From NCBI GenBank assembly GCA_015066625.1, contig SVOC01000006.1:1-64000 (forward strand): a DNA stretch of 64,000 nucleotides. The letters run 5' to 3'. The position numbers and the translations under genes are program-made. Numbering within the stretch: the stretch's first letter is position 1; each line of letters begins with the position of its first letter. A model generated the notes under the pieces. That model was not told where the DNA came from. It saw only the letters and a program-made list of their open reading frames with translations, and did no database searches. This document shows, piece by piece, positions 43,773 to 52,699 of this stretch. The stretch is from Oscillospiraceae bacterium (GTDB taxonomy: Bacteria; Bacillota; Clostridia; Oscillospirales; Acutalibacteraceae).

Positions 43773-45752
43773 TTATATTACAGGTTCAAGAGTTACGCAG
43801 ATTTCTGCTGTTTTAACATCTTCAAGGTGTACGGTCAGTTTGCTTATATCCGGATAATACGCATCGTATTCATACCTGCCTTTGAGTGCTTCGGCTTTCA
43901 TTACGGAAAATTTGCCGTCACCCGAAAGGCTTGCTTTCATCTGCTTTCCATTTATTGTGAGAATTGCGGCTTTGCCGTTATCGGTTATTTCAATATCCGC
44001 CTTTGTGTGCATAAACCAATAAATTTCGCTCGGTACAAGACATTTCAAATTGTCCGTAATTTTAAGACTTGAACCGTTATAAAGCTCAAATTCTCTTGTA
44101 ACCTTTGTTGCGCCGTTCATTCTATATGCATCTGTCATATCCAGCAGTGCGGTGCCGCCGTTTTCATTTTCTTCAAATGATGTCAAATCACATCGGGCAA
44201 GAACATATTGGTCGTCAAGTGTTGCATTCGGGTTTATGACTAGAGTGTTCTGACCTTCCGCACGCTTACAATAGTTTTTCCATCTGCCGCCTGCGGGAGT
44301 GTTGAGAAAATAGCCGGGTGCATCATAGCTGCCCGGGCCAAGCTCCTCAGCCCAGCGTTCACCCATAGCATCAAATACAAATGTGCCGATATCAAGGTCG
44401 CCGTGATTTGTGAAATTATATCCGCCTTTTATGCCTGCAAAAGCGGCATTCTCATCAAGATACGCACTTCGCATAAGCACAAGGGGCTGACCCACATCGG
44501 ATTCAAGATAACTGCAAAGAGGTTCGTTATCAAAATCTGTTGCCGTCTGTGAATATTCTCTGTTATACCAGAGTGAGGAAAGTGCATTTTCTTTGCCTGA
44601 GCCGTTTCTTTCGGTGCTGTCGGATGTATTGATTACAAAAGTATCGGGGAAATCGGCGCACTGATATGCACTCAGCAGGGGAGCGGTATATTCATCCGCA
44701 TACCAGTGAAGAACAGGTGTGAAGCACTGCTCCGCTTTATTATCGCCGAAGTTGAACATACCCGTGGGTGTGGTTATGTATACGGGGAAATAACCGAGCT
44801 CTTTGAAGCCTGCAATCTCAGACATTCCGAAATCCGAACCGAATCGATTTCTTGACGAAGCAATGAAATAAACAATGGTGTTCATACCCGATTGGCAGTA
44901 GCCGGGGCCTTCCGCATATACACCGTCAGGTGTGAAATTCTCAAAGGCTATGGGCATATTCTCATAGCACATTGCAAGAAATTCAGCTGCTTTTTCAGGG
45001 TTTTTATCCGCAAATGCCATGCAGGCAATTCCTATACCGCTGTAGCAAATGCTGTTCCAGTTGTTTTTTGACCAGGTGAACCAGTGGTTATCATTGAGGG
45101 CAGGCTCAATGGCATATTCCCAGGTAACCGATGAAAACAGAGCCTTGGCATCGTCATCAAGATAACCGTAAAACCAGTCATAACCGATTGAAACCGCAAG
45201 TGCCATTTCTGCTGTGGCGAGGAAATGAGAAGTGCACCAATCATCATAGGAACACACATTTTTCAGTTCATCAACGGCTCTGTCCGCATATTTTTCATTA
45301 CCAGTAATCTGCCACGCATAGCCCAGAATAACCGTTCTGTTTATGACTTCTCTTGAAATGGGCAGAATGCTGTCCTCTTCGTCAAGCACATAGGGTAGAA
45401 GGGGATAGATATTTGTATCAAGCAGTGCATCTGCGTTTGCAATGACGGATGAATAAAGCGCCTTTGTGTATTCCGTAAAAGATGCACTTTTTACTTCGTT
45501 ACGCACAATGTCAAAACGGGATTTATCCGAAAGAATAAAGGGATGTTCCGTTTTTTTGCTTTGCGTAAGAATCTCAAAAAGCTCCTGCTGTGAAACGGAA
45601 TTTTTGTTTTTATCCAGTGAAATATAGTCAATTCCAACCTTCACCATATCGGGGATTACCGCAAAATACGGAACAATATTTGTGACACCCAATGCAATTA
45701 TCAACGCTACGGAAATTATTATTCCGAGAAAAGCTTTTGTCCTTTTCTTCAT
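43773..45752 (-). CDS. Heparinase II/III-like polysaccharide lyase, membrane-anchored
   Basis: The protein has 659 residues. An N-terminal membrane segment (about 8-28) carries it outside. Residues 100-390 are the alpha/alpha toroid with N-N-W-N-S and E-G-P-G-Y motifs. Residues 420 to the end are the beta-sandwich with N-H-G-D-L-D-x-G-x-F and W-A-x-E-L-G-x-G-x-Y. Such lyases cut uronic-acid-containing chains, including host glycosaminoglycans and alginate-like polymers. The closest family (PL12, 15, 17 or 21) was not resolved. Confidence 0.78.
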   Translation of the reverse strand: MKKRTKAFLGIIISVALIIALGVTNIVPYFAVIPDMVKVGIDYISLDKNKNSVSQQELFEILTQSKKTEHPFILSDKSRFDIVRNEVKSASFTEYTKALYSSVIANADALLDTNIYPLLPYVLDEEDSILPISREVINRTVILGYAWQITGNEKYADRAVDELKNVCSYDDWCTSHFLATAEMALAVSIGYDWFYGYLDDDAKALFSSVTWEYAIEPALNDNHWFTWSKNNWNSICYSGIGIACMAFADKNPEKAAEFLAMCYENMPIAFENFTPDGVYAEGPGYCQSGMNTIVYFIASSRNRFGSDFGMSEIAGFKELGYFPVYITTPTGMFNFGDNKAEQCFTPVLHWYADEYTAPLLSAYQCADFPDTFVINTSDSTERNGSGKENALSSLWYNREYSQTATDFDNEPLCSYLESDVGQPLVLMRSAYLDENAAFAGIKGGYNFTNHGDLDIGTFVFDAMGERWAEELGPGSYDAPGYFLNTPAGGRWKNYCKRAEGQNTLVINPNATLDDQYVLARCDLTSFEENENGGTALLDMTDAYRMNGATKVTREFELYNGSSLKITDNLKCLVPSEIYWFMHTKADIEITDNGKAAILTINGKQMKASLSGDGKFSVMKAEALKGRYEYDAYYPDISKLTVHLEDVKTAEICVTLEPVI

Positions 45753-45971
45753 AATATCACACCTTTTCTTTATTGAGCTGCTGTAAATTATAAAACTGAA
45801 ATAAATACGACATATTTTTTTATTTGAATTATAACACAGAGGTTTATAAAAATCTACTGTTTACAGAGTGATTAAAAAGCGTGAACCGATTTTCTTGAAG
45901 TGCAGAAAAGATTAAGATTTTTTATTTACTGAACAATTTTCACCATAAATGTATAAATACTTTGTTTCTTC

Positions 45972-46000
45972 TTGAAAAGAAAAAGCGAATCAAATATAAT
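45972..46000 (+). promoter_or_regulatory. Promoter of the enoate reductase gene
   Basis: TTGAAA (45972-45977) and TATAAT (45995-46000) are 17 bases apart, 36 bases before the ATG. The 45753-45971 gap holds nothing else I can support. Confidence 0.75.
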
Positions 46001-46036
46001 TGTATACAAGAAAAATATCTTGGCAGGTGTTTGCGT

Positions 46037-48010
46037 ATGAATTCAAAATATCCGAATTTATTATCACCGGGTAAAATCGGTAAGGTCGAGCTTCGCAACA
46101 AAACCGTTATGGCGGCAATGGGAATGAGTCAGGCGGAAAACGGCTTTGTAAATAAGGCTGTGCTTAACCATTATGCCGAAAGAGCAAAGGGCGGAGTGGG
46201 TGCGATTATTGTTGAGGTTACCTGCGTTGATTCGCCTTTGGGTCTTAATACAAAGGGTATGCTTGTTATTGATGACGATAAATACATACCCGGTATGGCT
46301 CAGCTTGCCGATGTTATTCACGAGGGCGGCTCAAAAGCGTTTTTGCAGATTTCCCATACGGGCAGAGGTGCAAGAAGAAAGATTATCGGCGGTCAGCCCG
46401 TTGGACCAAGTGCGGTTGCAATGCCTTATTCATATATGATGGGTCTTGCAAACGAAACACCCCGTGCACTGACAATTGACGAAATAAAGAATATTGAAGA
46501 AAAATACGCTCAGGCGGCTCTGCGTGCCCAAAAAGCAGGCTTTGACGGCGTTGAGATTCACGCTGTCGGCTACTATCTTGGTCAGCAGTTTTTATCGAAA
46601 ACCGCAAATATCCGCACTGATGAATACGGCGGCAGCCGTGAAAACAGAATCCGTTTTCACCTTAATATAATCAAAAGAATCCGTGAGCTTTGCGGCGATG
46701 ATTTTGCAATCATAGTCAAGCTTTCCGTTATCGAAATGGGCAAGGACGGCGGCATTTCAATGCCTGACGGTCTTTATTACTGCAAAAAGCTGCAGGAGGC
46801 AGGCGTTGACGCCATTGAAGTGCTTGCCGGTATATGGTCAGGCGAAGCGGGTAAAAATCAGAAGCCCGAATCCGCATATTCCGACTGTATGGCGGTTGCG
46901 CTCTGCCTTGTTATGAAAATCGGTCTTGCAATTACCGCAGGTAAAAAGAAAATAACCCTTATCGGCGGCGGACGGGCACAGAATCCCGTTGCGTCGGAGA
47001 AGGCACTCAAATCAGGTCAGTGCGATCTGATTTTCATAGGTCACGGCCTGCTTGCTCAGCCCGACCTTGTCAACCTTATCGACGAGGGCAGAGAAGACGA
47101 AATAAGACCGTGCATCGGCTGCGGTCACTGCATTGACCACCAGCTTCAGCACGGCGCAAGGGCTGTATGCTCGGGTAATGCGGTGCTTGCAAGAGGGGAT
47201 AATGACCACACAATCATTCCTGCCGAAACCAAGAAAAAGGTTGTTGTTATCGGTGCGGGCGTTGCAGGTGTTGAGGCGGCAAGAATTGCGGCAATGAGAG
47301 GGCATACGGTTGATATTTACGATATGTCGAACGAAGTGGGCGGTCAGATGAATATTGCCTGCAAGCCTCCTTTCAAGCAGCATCTCGGTCTTATGAAGCC
47401 CTATCTTGAAAGACAGCTCGAAATCCACGGCGTAAATGTTCATCTCGGCAAAAAGATGACAAAAGAAGATGTTCTTGCACTGAATCCCGATGCCGTTGTA
47501 TGCGCAACGGGTATAAAAAACAGCACCCTCAATATTGAAGGTGCAGGCAGAGCAATAAATGCGGTTGATATCCTTGACGGTGCATCAAGCGGAAAGAATG
47601 TTGTTGTTATCGGCGGCGGTTCAATCGGATGCGAAACCGCTGAATTCCTTGCAAAGCAGGGTAAAAAGGTAGCGATTATTGAAATGACCGATACCCTTGC
47701 AGGCAACACGGGTAAAACCGCGCAGACCATTCTTCTCGGTCACCTGAAGGGTAACGGCGTTAAACTGCTGACGGAGTGCAGGGTCGAAAAGATAACAGCA
47801 ACGGATGTTGTTTATAAATCGAAAGACGGAAAGGTAAGCTCCGTCAAAGCCGATACCGTTGTTGTTGCAATCGGTAACAGACCCGAAACATCTCTTTACG
47901 ATTCACTTAAGGATGAGATTAAGGAGATATACAATATCGGCGATTCAAACGGCGGCGGAATAATCCCCAACGCTGTCTACGACGGATACACCGTAGGAAA
48001 TTTGATATAA
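46037..48010 (+). CDS. 2-Enoate reductase / BaiCD-like flavoprotein
   Basis: The protein has 657 residues: an OYE TIM barrel (N-K-T-V-M-A-A-M-G, H-T-G-R-G, H-A-V-G-Y-Y-L) to about 340, Fe-S cysteines in C-I-G-C-G-H-C and a later Cys near 385. A disulfide-reductase-type FAD/NAD half follows with V-I-G-A-G-V-A-G-V-E and V-I-G-G-G-S-I-G-C-E. This is the form of 2,4-dienoyl-CoA reductase, 2-enoate reductase, flavonoid reductases and the bile-acid enzymes BaiCD/BaiH. The substrate is not readable. The ATG at 46037 with AGGTG upstream replaces one 25 codons earlier. Confidence 0.85.
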   Translation: MNSKYPNLLSPGKIGKVELRNKTVMAAMGMSQAENGFVNKAVLNHYAERAKGGVGAIIVEVTCVDSPLGLNTKGMLVIDDDKYIPGMAQLADVIHEGGSKAFLQISHTGRGARRKIIGGQPVGPSAVAMPYSYMMGLANETPRALTIDEIKNIEEKYAQAALRAQKAGFDGVEIHAVGYYLGQQFLSKTANIRTDEYGGSRENRIRFHLNIIKRIRELCGDDFAIIVKLSVIEMGKDGGISMPDGLYYCKKLQEAGVDAIEVLAGIWSGEAGKNQKPESAYSDCMAVALCLVMKIGLAITAGKKKITLIGGGRAQNPVASEKALKSGQCDLIFIGHGLLAQPDLVNLIDEGREDEIRPCIGCGHCIDHQLQHGARAVCSGNAVLARGDNDHTIIPAETKKKVVVIGAGVAGVEAARIAAMRGHTVDIYDMSNEVGGQMNIACKPPFKQHLGLMKPYLERQLEIHGVNVHLGKKMTKEDVLALNPDAVVCATGIKNSTLNIEGAGRAINAVDILDGASSGKNVVVIGGGSIGCETAEFLAKQGKKVAIIEMTDTLAGNTGKTAQTILLGHLKGNGVKLLTECRVEKITATDVVYKSKDGKVSSVKADTVVVAIGNRPETSLYDSLKDEIKEIYNIGDSNGGGIIPNAVYDGYTVGNLI

Positions 48011-48014
48011 AAAT

Positions 48015-48043
48015 AACCCGTGCGGTTTTATACCGCACGGGTT
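48015..48043. terminator. Terminator between convergent genes
   Basis: AACCCGTGCGGT (48015-48026) pairs exactly with ACCGCACGGGTT (48032-48043). The T tract is better on the minus strand, so it probably ends the SGNH gene mainly and the enoate reductase gene partly. Confidence 0.75.
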
Positions 48044-48070
48044 TGATGCTTTAGTAAGAGGTACAGTGAG

Positions 48071-48922
48071 TTATGCAAATATCCCTGCAAAGAAATTATA
48101 TACAACAGAAATCGCATTAAATATAAATCCTACCATTCTGAGTGACGATGTAAATATTGCGGGTATCTCAATATCTTTGCCCTCTGCGGCAATAACGGGA
48201 GCAGCATTGCTTCCGAGATTGAGCTCATAAAGCTTGTCGAGAATGGTTTCGGCGATTATTTCATTCCCTTTTGCGCTGGGATGAATTTCATCGTCGGCAT
48301 AGTTTGCCATATCATCGCCCAGCGCCGTTGCCACATCAACAATAACAATTTCACCGGGATTTTCCGAATTGTATCGATTGATTGCGGCGTTGATTCTGTC
48401 TGCACCTTCCTGATAAGGAGCTCTGAGATAACCCGACTGAGGGTTATAAAGAGTCTGCATAAGAATAACGGCATCTTCGTTGTGAGAATTTATTATATCG
48501 ATTATTTCGCAAAAGTTTGTGTAAAAGCTTTCTGCGATTTTATCATATTCAGTGTGATCTCCCAATACTATGGAGTCAAACATAAGACCGATAAGATTGC
48601 TCATGAGGAAATCGTTGCCGCCGATTGATATGCTGATAATATCAGCTTTTTTCAGGTCGGCAATTACGCTCTCGTTGCTGAGTCGGTTTATAAGGTTTGT
48701 TGTTGTGTGACCCGGAATTGAGTGATTGGCATAATCATAGCCGTTGGTATCAGAAACAATTTTTCCGTAGCATGCCTCCCTGGAATTTGAAATTCCCGAG
48801 CCGTAAGCTATCGAATCGCCGAGAACAAGATAAAACTTCTTTTCATTTTCTGCATATCCGCAAATGCTGAACACACTGAAAATCATAACAATACATAAAA
48901 CAATTGCTGTAAATTTTTTCAT
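48071..48922 (-). CDS. Exported SGNH hydrolase with hydrophobic C-terminal tail
   Basis: The protein has 283 residues. A signal peptide ends near C-G-Y-A-E (about 25). SGNH motifs are L-G-D-S-I-A-Y-G near 35, G-G-N-D near 100 and D-E-I-H-P near 215, the arrangement of secreted GDSL lipases/esterases. The last 25 residues are strongly hydrophobic and aromatic (F-I-F-N-A-I-S-V-V-Y-N-F-F), which may tie it to the cell surface. Similar tails end two other exported proteins nearby. Confidence 0.82.
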   Translation of the reverse strand: MKKFTAIVLCIVMIFSVFSICGYAENEKKFYLVLGDSIAYGSGISNSREACYGKIVSDTNGYDYANHSIPGHTTTNLINRLSNESVIADLKKADIISISIGGNDFLMSNLIGLMFDSIVLGDHTEYDKIAESFYTNFCEIIDIINSHNEDAVILMQTLYNPQSGYLRAPYQEGADRINAAINRYNSENPGEIVIVDVATALGDDMANYADDEIHPSAKGNEIIAETILDKLYELNLGSNAAPVIAAEGKDIEIPAIFTSSLRMVGFIFNAISVVYNFFAGIFA

Positions 48923-48946
48923 TCGTATTTTCTCCTTTTTTATTTA

Positions 48947-48975
48947 AATATATCATTCCGATATTCTTTAGTCAA
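48947..48975 (-). promoter_or_regulatory. Promoter of the exported SGNH gene
   Basis: On the minus strand TTGACT (48975-48970) and TATATT (48952-48947) are 17 bases apart, 25 bases before the ATG. Confidence 0.65.
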
Positions 48976-49048
48976 TGGTTTTCTTTTCGGTTTGAACAAT
49001 ACAGGTGTCTGTTGAACAAAATTAAACATATAGTCCTCGTTTTTTTTA

Positions 49049-49077
49049 TTGAAACCAGGTGAAAATAAATGTATAAT
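49049..49077 (+). promoter_or_regulatory. Promoter of the exported GH3 gene
   Basis: TTGAAA (49049-49054) and TATAAT (49072-49077) are 17 bases apart and 31 bases before the ATG, with GAAGAGGTG as ribosome site between them. Confidence 0.75.
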
Positions 49078-49108
49078 TAAACCATAAATTGAAAGAAGAG
49101 GTGTTCCG

Positions 49109-51712
49109 ATGAAAAATAAGTTACTGAAAGTTATTTCACTCATGCTTGTTTTTTCGCTTATGATTGGCAATATCGCCTTTGCAACAAGCGGGGATGTTGA
49201 CCCTGAAATCATAGCAGAAACAAAAGAAACCGCAATTCAGATTGAAAGTGAAGGTATAGTTCTTCTCAAAAATGAAAATAACTTCCTTCCCCTCAGCAAT
49301 AAGAAGGTCAATATTTTCGGTGCAGGCTCGGTTTGTCCGTTTTTCGGCGGAGCAGGTTCCGGTGCCATAACAACCGATGACCCCGTGACTCTTTACGAAG
49401 CTTTTGAAGCGGAAGGCATTGAATACAATGCTGAGCTCCGTGCTCTCTACGAAAAGCACTGCCTTTCAAACGAGCTCCCCAAAACCGATAACACTGTTAT
49501 CAACAATCTTCTGCAGGTGCTTCTTGCGAAAAATACCCTTGAAGAAATGGACCCCAAGCATCTTACGGATGAGCTCCTTGCAAATGCAGTTAAATTTTCG
49601 GATACCGCAATAATCGTTATCAGCCGTACCAGTGCGGAAGGCACCGACCATACGGTTGAAACCCTCAGTATTTCCGACGATGAAAAAGCAATGATTGAAA
49701 AGGTAACATCGGCATTTGAAAATGTTGTTGTGCTTTTCAATATCGGCAATGTTATGGAAATGGGCTGGATTGACGAATACGAAAGCATCAAAGCGGCGGC
49801 GATTATCTGGATTCCCGGTGAATTCGGTATGACCGCAGTGCCCCGTATGCTTGACGGCAAGGTTAATCCCTCGGGCAGACTTACTGACACAATCTCATAT
49901 AAAATTGAAGACCATCCTTCAAGTGTCTGCTTCGGCAGTAATTCATATGACGGCGGCAAGCATTTTGTTGAATATTACGAAGGCATTTATATTGGCTACC
50001 GCTATTTCGAAACCTTTGCCAAAGATAAGGTGCAGTATCCCTTCGGCTACGGTCTTTCATACACAAGCTTTGAAAAGAATGTTGTTTCAACCGATTTCAA
50101 CGATGAAACCATAACCGTAAGAGTGAATGTCACAAATACGGGAAATATGGCAGGCAAAGAGGTTGTTCAGGTTTATTACAGTGCGCCCTATACCGCAGGC
50201 GGAATTGAAAAGAGTGCAATCTGTCTGGGCGGCTTCGCAAAAACAAAAATGCTTGAACCGGGTGACAGCGATACGCTTACAATCACATTCCGAACAGACG
50301 ATATGGCATCCTATGACTATAAGGTGAATGAAGCCTGGGTGCTTGACGAAGGTACATATAAAATCACTGTTGCAAACGATGTAAGAAATCACATTGCCGC
50401 ATATGATTATGAAATTGCAGAAACAAAGATAATCAAAAACGACTCCGTAACAGGAACGGAAATTGAAAATCTTTTTGAAGATGTATACAGCGGATATGAA
50501 ATTATGTCAAGAGCGGATGTAAATTCAACCTATCCCTCACTCCGTGAACTCAATAAGGACGATTATCTTGTTGATGTTGATAAAACTCCCGACCCCGTAA
50601 CCGAGGGCGAAGCACCGAAAATGGGTGTGAAGTACGATGAAACAATTACTTTGCAGGATGTTGCGGAGGACGAAACTCTGTGGGATGCATTCCTTGACCA
50701 GCTCACACTTGATGAAATGACAATGCTTGTTATCAACGGCGGTTATGAAACCCACGGCGTTGACCGTCTTGGAATTCCTCACACAATGGATAACGACGGA
50801 CCTTCAAGCGTTAAGGGAAGAAACGGTCTTGTCTATACCGACAGCGGTACTGCATACCCCTGCGCAACCGCAATCGGCTGTACCTGGAATGTTGACCTTG
50901 CTTACGAAATGGGTGAGGGTGCAGGTAAAGAGGCGGCGGATATGGGAACAGATACCTGGTATGCTCCCGGTGCAAACATCCACCGTAACCCCAGAGGCGG
51001 CAGAAACTTTGAATATTTCTCGGAGGACCCCATAATTTCAGGAATTATGGCAGCTGAAATCATCAAGGGTGCAAATTCCCAAAGCCTTGTCACAACAATA
51101 AAGCATTTTGCCCTCAACGACCAGGAATCTCACAGAAACGGTATTTTTACCTGGTGCGATGAGCAGGCAATGCGTGAAATTTATCTCAAAGCATTTGAAA
51201 TTCCCGTTAAGGAAGCACAGCCCAAGGGAATAATGTCCGCATATAACAGAATCGGCACAAAATGGTGCGGCTCGAGCTCGGCACTCCTCAAAGATCTTCT
51301 CCGTGAAGAATGGGGCTTCGAGGGATTTGTTGTTTCAGACTATTCGTCAAACTTCACGGGCAGCGGCTATATGAGCCCTGTGCTTGCAGTTTATAACGGC
51401 AACGATACAATTCTTTCGGGAATGTGGGCACTGCAGGCGGTGCAGCATAAAGCGGCAGTTAAGCTTGCCTATGTCAAAGACCCTGTCGGTTTCGGCAACG
51501 CTCTGCGTGAAGCCTGCAAGAATCTCTGTATAATGAAAATGGAAACAAAAGCATTCAAGAATCCCGAAATAACTTATGATTCGTCCCTTATCGGTTCGCT
51601 TGATACATTCGATGATTGGGAATTCGAGTTCCCGTATATTTTCACTTTTGTAAGATTTGTTTTCAATAATATTCTGAATGTTATTATCTACGCTTTCAGA
51701 TTTATTCTGTAA
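49109..51712 (+). CDS. Exported GH3 glycosidase with permuted domain order
   Basis: The protein has 867 residues with a signal peptide (about 1-26). The order is reversed from classic GH3. The alpha/beta sandwich comes first (E-G-I-V-L-L-K-N-E, about 50-290). A fibronectin-like domain follows (Y-P-F-G-Y-G-L-S-Y-T-S-F, about 310-440), then a linker and the TIM barrel (about 510-830). The barrel has D-N-D-G-P, R-N-P-R-G-G-R, K-H-F-A-L-N and nucleophile V-V-S-D-Y near 750. Permuted GH3 enzymes are known in rumen bacteria. The C-terminus is a hydrophobic aromatic tail (F-V-R-F-V-F-N-N-I-L). Confidence 0.85.
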   Translation: MKNKLLKVISLMLVFSLMIGNIAFATSGDVDPEIIAETKETAIQIESEGIVLLKNENNFLPLSNKKVNIFGAGSVCPFFGGAGSGAITTDDPVTLYEAFEAEGIEYNAELRALYEKHCLSNELPKTDNTVINNLLQVLLAKNTLEEMDPKHLTDELLANAVKFSDTAIIVISRTSAEGTDHTVETLSISDDEKAMIEKVTSAFENVVVLFNIGNVMEMGWIDEYESIKAAAIIWIPGEFGMTAVPRMLDGKVNPSGRLTDTISYKIEDHPSSVCFGSNSYDGGKHFVEYYEGIYIGYRYFETFAKDKVQYPFGYGLSYTSFEKNVVSTDFNDETITVRVNVTNTGNMAGKEVVQVYYSAPYTAGGIEKSAICLGGFAKTKMLEPGDSDTLTITFRTDDMASYDYKVNEAWVLDEGTYKITVANDVRNHIAAYDYEIAETKIIKNDSVTGTEIENLFEDVYSGYEIMSRADVNSTYPSLRELNKDDYLVDVDKTPDPVTEGEAPKMGVKYDETITLQDVAEDETLWDAFLDQLTLDEMTMLVINGGYETHGVDRLGIPHTMDNDGPSSVKGRNGLVYTDSGTAYPCATAIGCTWNVDLAYEMGEGAGKEAADMGTDTWYAPGANIHRNPRGGRNFEYFSEDPIISGIMAAEIIKGANSQSLVTTIKHFALNDQESHRNGIFTWCDEQAMREIYLKAFEIPVKEAQPKGIMSAYNRIGTKWCGSSSALLKDLLREEWGFEGFVVSDYSSNFTGSGYMSPVLAVYNGNDTILSGMWALQAVQHKAAVKLAYVKDPVGFGNALREACKNLCIMKMETKAFKNPEITYDSSLIGSLDTFDDWEFEFPYIFTFVRFVFNNILNVIIYAFRFIL

Positions 51713-51736
51713 TTTCAGTTAGGGGGAGAGAAAAGT

Positions 51737-52621
51737 ATGTTACGGATTTTAGAGAGAATTATTGCAGTTATCCTTTCTTCATTCAGCGTTTTTTCAACCT
51801 TTATCGGAGGGCTTTCATTCGAAGGATATGAAGTGTTCAAAGACCTTGCCTACGGTGAAGCTGAAAGAAACATTATGGATATCTATGTTCCCGAATCGGC
51901 ATATGATAACGAACACAACGGTGTTATTCTTTATATCCACGGCGGTTCGTGGACTTCGGGCAACAAAGAGGATATGGCGGATAAATGCAAACGCTTTGCA
52001 AAAAAAGGCTACATTACCGCAACAATGAATTATACTCTTTATGATGACGGGCTTTTCGGCAAGGTAACTGCGCTTACGATGTGCGATGAAATCGGCAAGG
52101 CAATAGACAAAATCAAAGTTTTTTCCGATGAGAAAAATCTCAACATAACAAAACTTGCGGTTTCGGGTTATTCGGCAGGCGCACACCTTTCAATGCTTTA
52201 CGGCTTTTCGAGGGCGGATGACTCCGCAATTGAGCTTGTATTTACCGCAAATCAGGTAGGCCCTTCCGATTTTCACGCGGAAGTCTGGGGCAGTGCAGGT
52301 CTTGCAAGTATGCTTTCGGGCATTGAAATTACTGCTGAAATGAAAGAAAACGGCGAAGAAGAAGCCGTTATAAATCTTGTTTCACCCACTGCTTATGTAA
52401 CCAAAGATACGGTTCCTTCCGTACTTGCTTACGGCGGTACGGATATGATTGTTCCTTCCGGTAATGCGGAAAGAATAAAATCCGCTTTCGAAAACGCAGG
52501 TGCAGTTCACAGCTATATTCTTTATCCGCTTTCAAATCACGGTCTGAAGCTTGACCCTCTGTGCGAAATGGAATATATAAACACCGTTGAGCAGTATTGC
52601 ACGGAGTATTTCGGATATTAA
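51737..52621 (+). CDS. Exported or anchored alpha/beta esterase (HGG type)
   Basis: The protein has 294 residues with an N-terminal hydrophobic segment (about 4-26). It has the oxyanion H-G-G-S-W near residue 70, the nucleophile G-Y-S-A-G near 145, an Asp in G-G-T-D-M near 235, and a C-terminal His in S-N-H-G-L. This is the hormone-sensitive-lipase/BD-FAE type, common among enzymes that remove acyl or feruloyl groups from plant xylan. It starts 24 bases after the GH3 gene, so the two form an operon. Confidence 0.82.
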   Translation: MLRILERIIAVILSSFSVFSTFIGGLSFEGYEVFKDLAYGEAERNIMDIYVPESAYDNEHNGVILYIHGGSWTSGNKEDMADKCKRFAKKGYITATMNYTLYDDGLFGKVTALTMCDEIGKAIDKIKVFSDEKNLNITKLAVSGYSAGAHLSMLYGFSRADDSAIELVFTANQVGPSDFHAEVWGSAGLASMLSGIEITAEMKENGEEEAVINLVSPTAYVTKDTVPSVLAYGGTDMIVPSGNAERIKSAFENAGAVHSYILYPLSNHGLKLDPLCEMEYINTVEQYCTEYFGY

Positions 52622-52650
52622 CGGTCTTTAAAAATGTAAATAAAAACAAC

Positions 52651-52682
52651 AAACCCGGGGTGCGGTGCACTCCGGGTTTTGT
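52651..52682. terminator. Terminator after the esterase gene
   Basis: AAACCCGGGGTGC (52651-52663) pairs with GCACTCCGGGTTT (52667-52679) with one wobble. It lies between convergent genes and can serve both. Confidence 0.75.
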
Positions 52683-52699
52683 GTGCTTATATCGGCGGC

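Noticed and set aside
48940-49212. Minus-strand frame overlapping the GH3 signal peptide
   Set aside because: It is the complement of the GH3 start and the intergenic promoters, with no start signal of its own.
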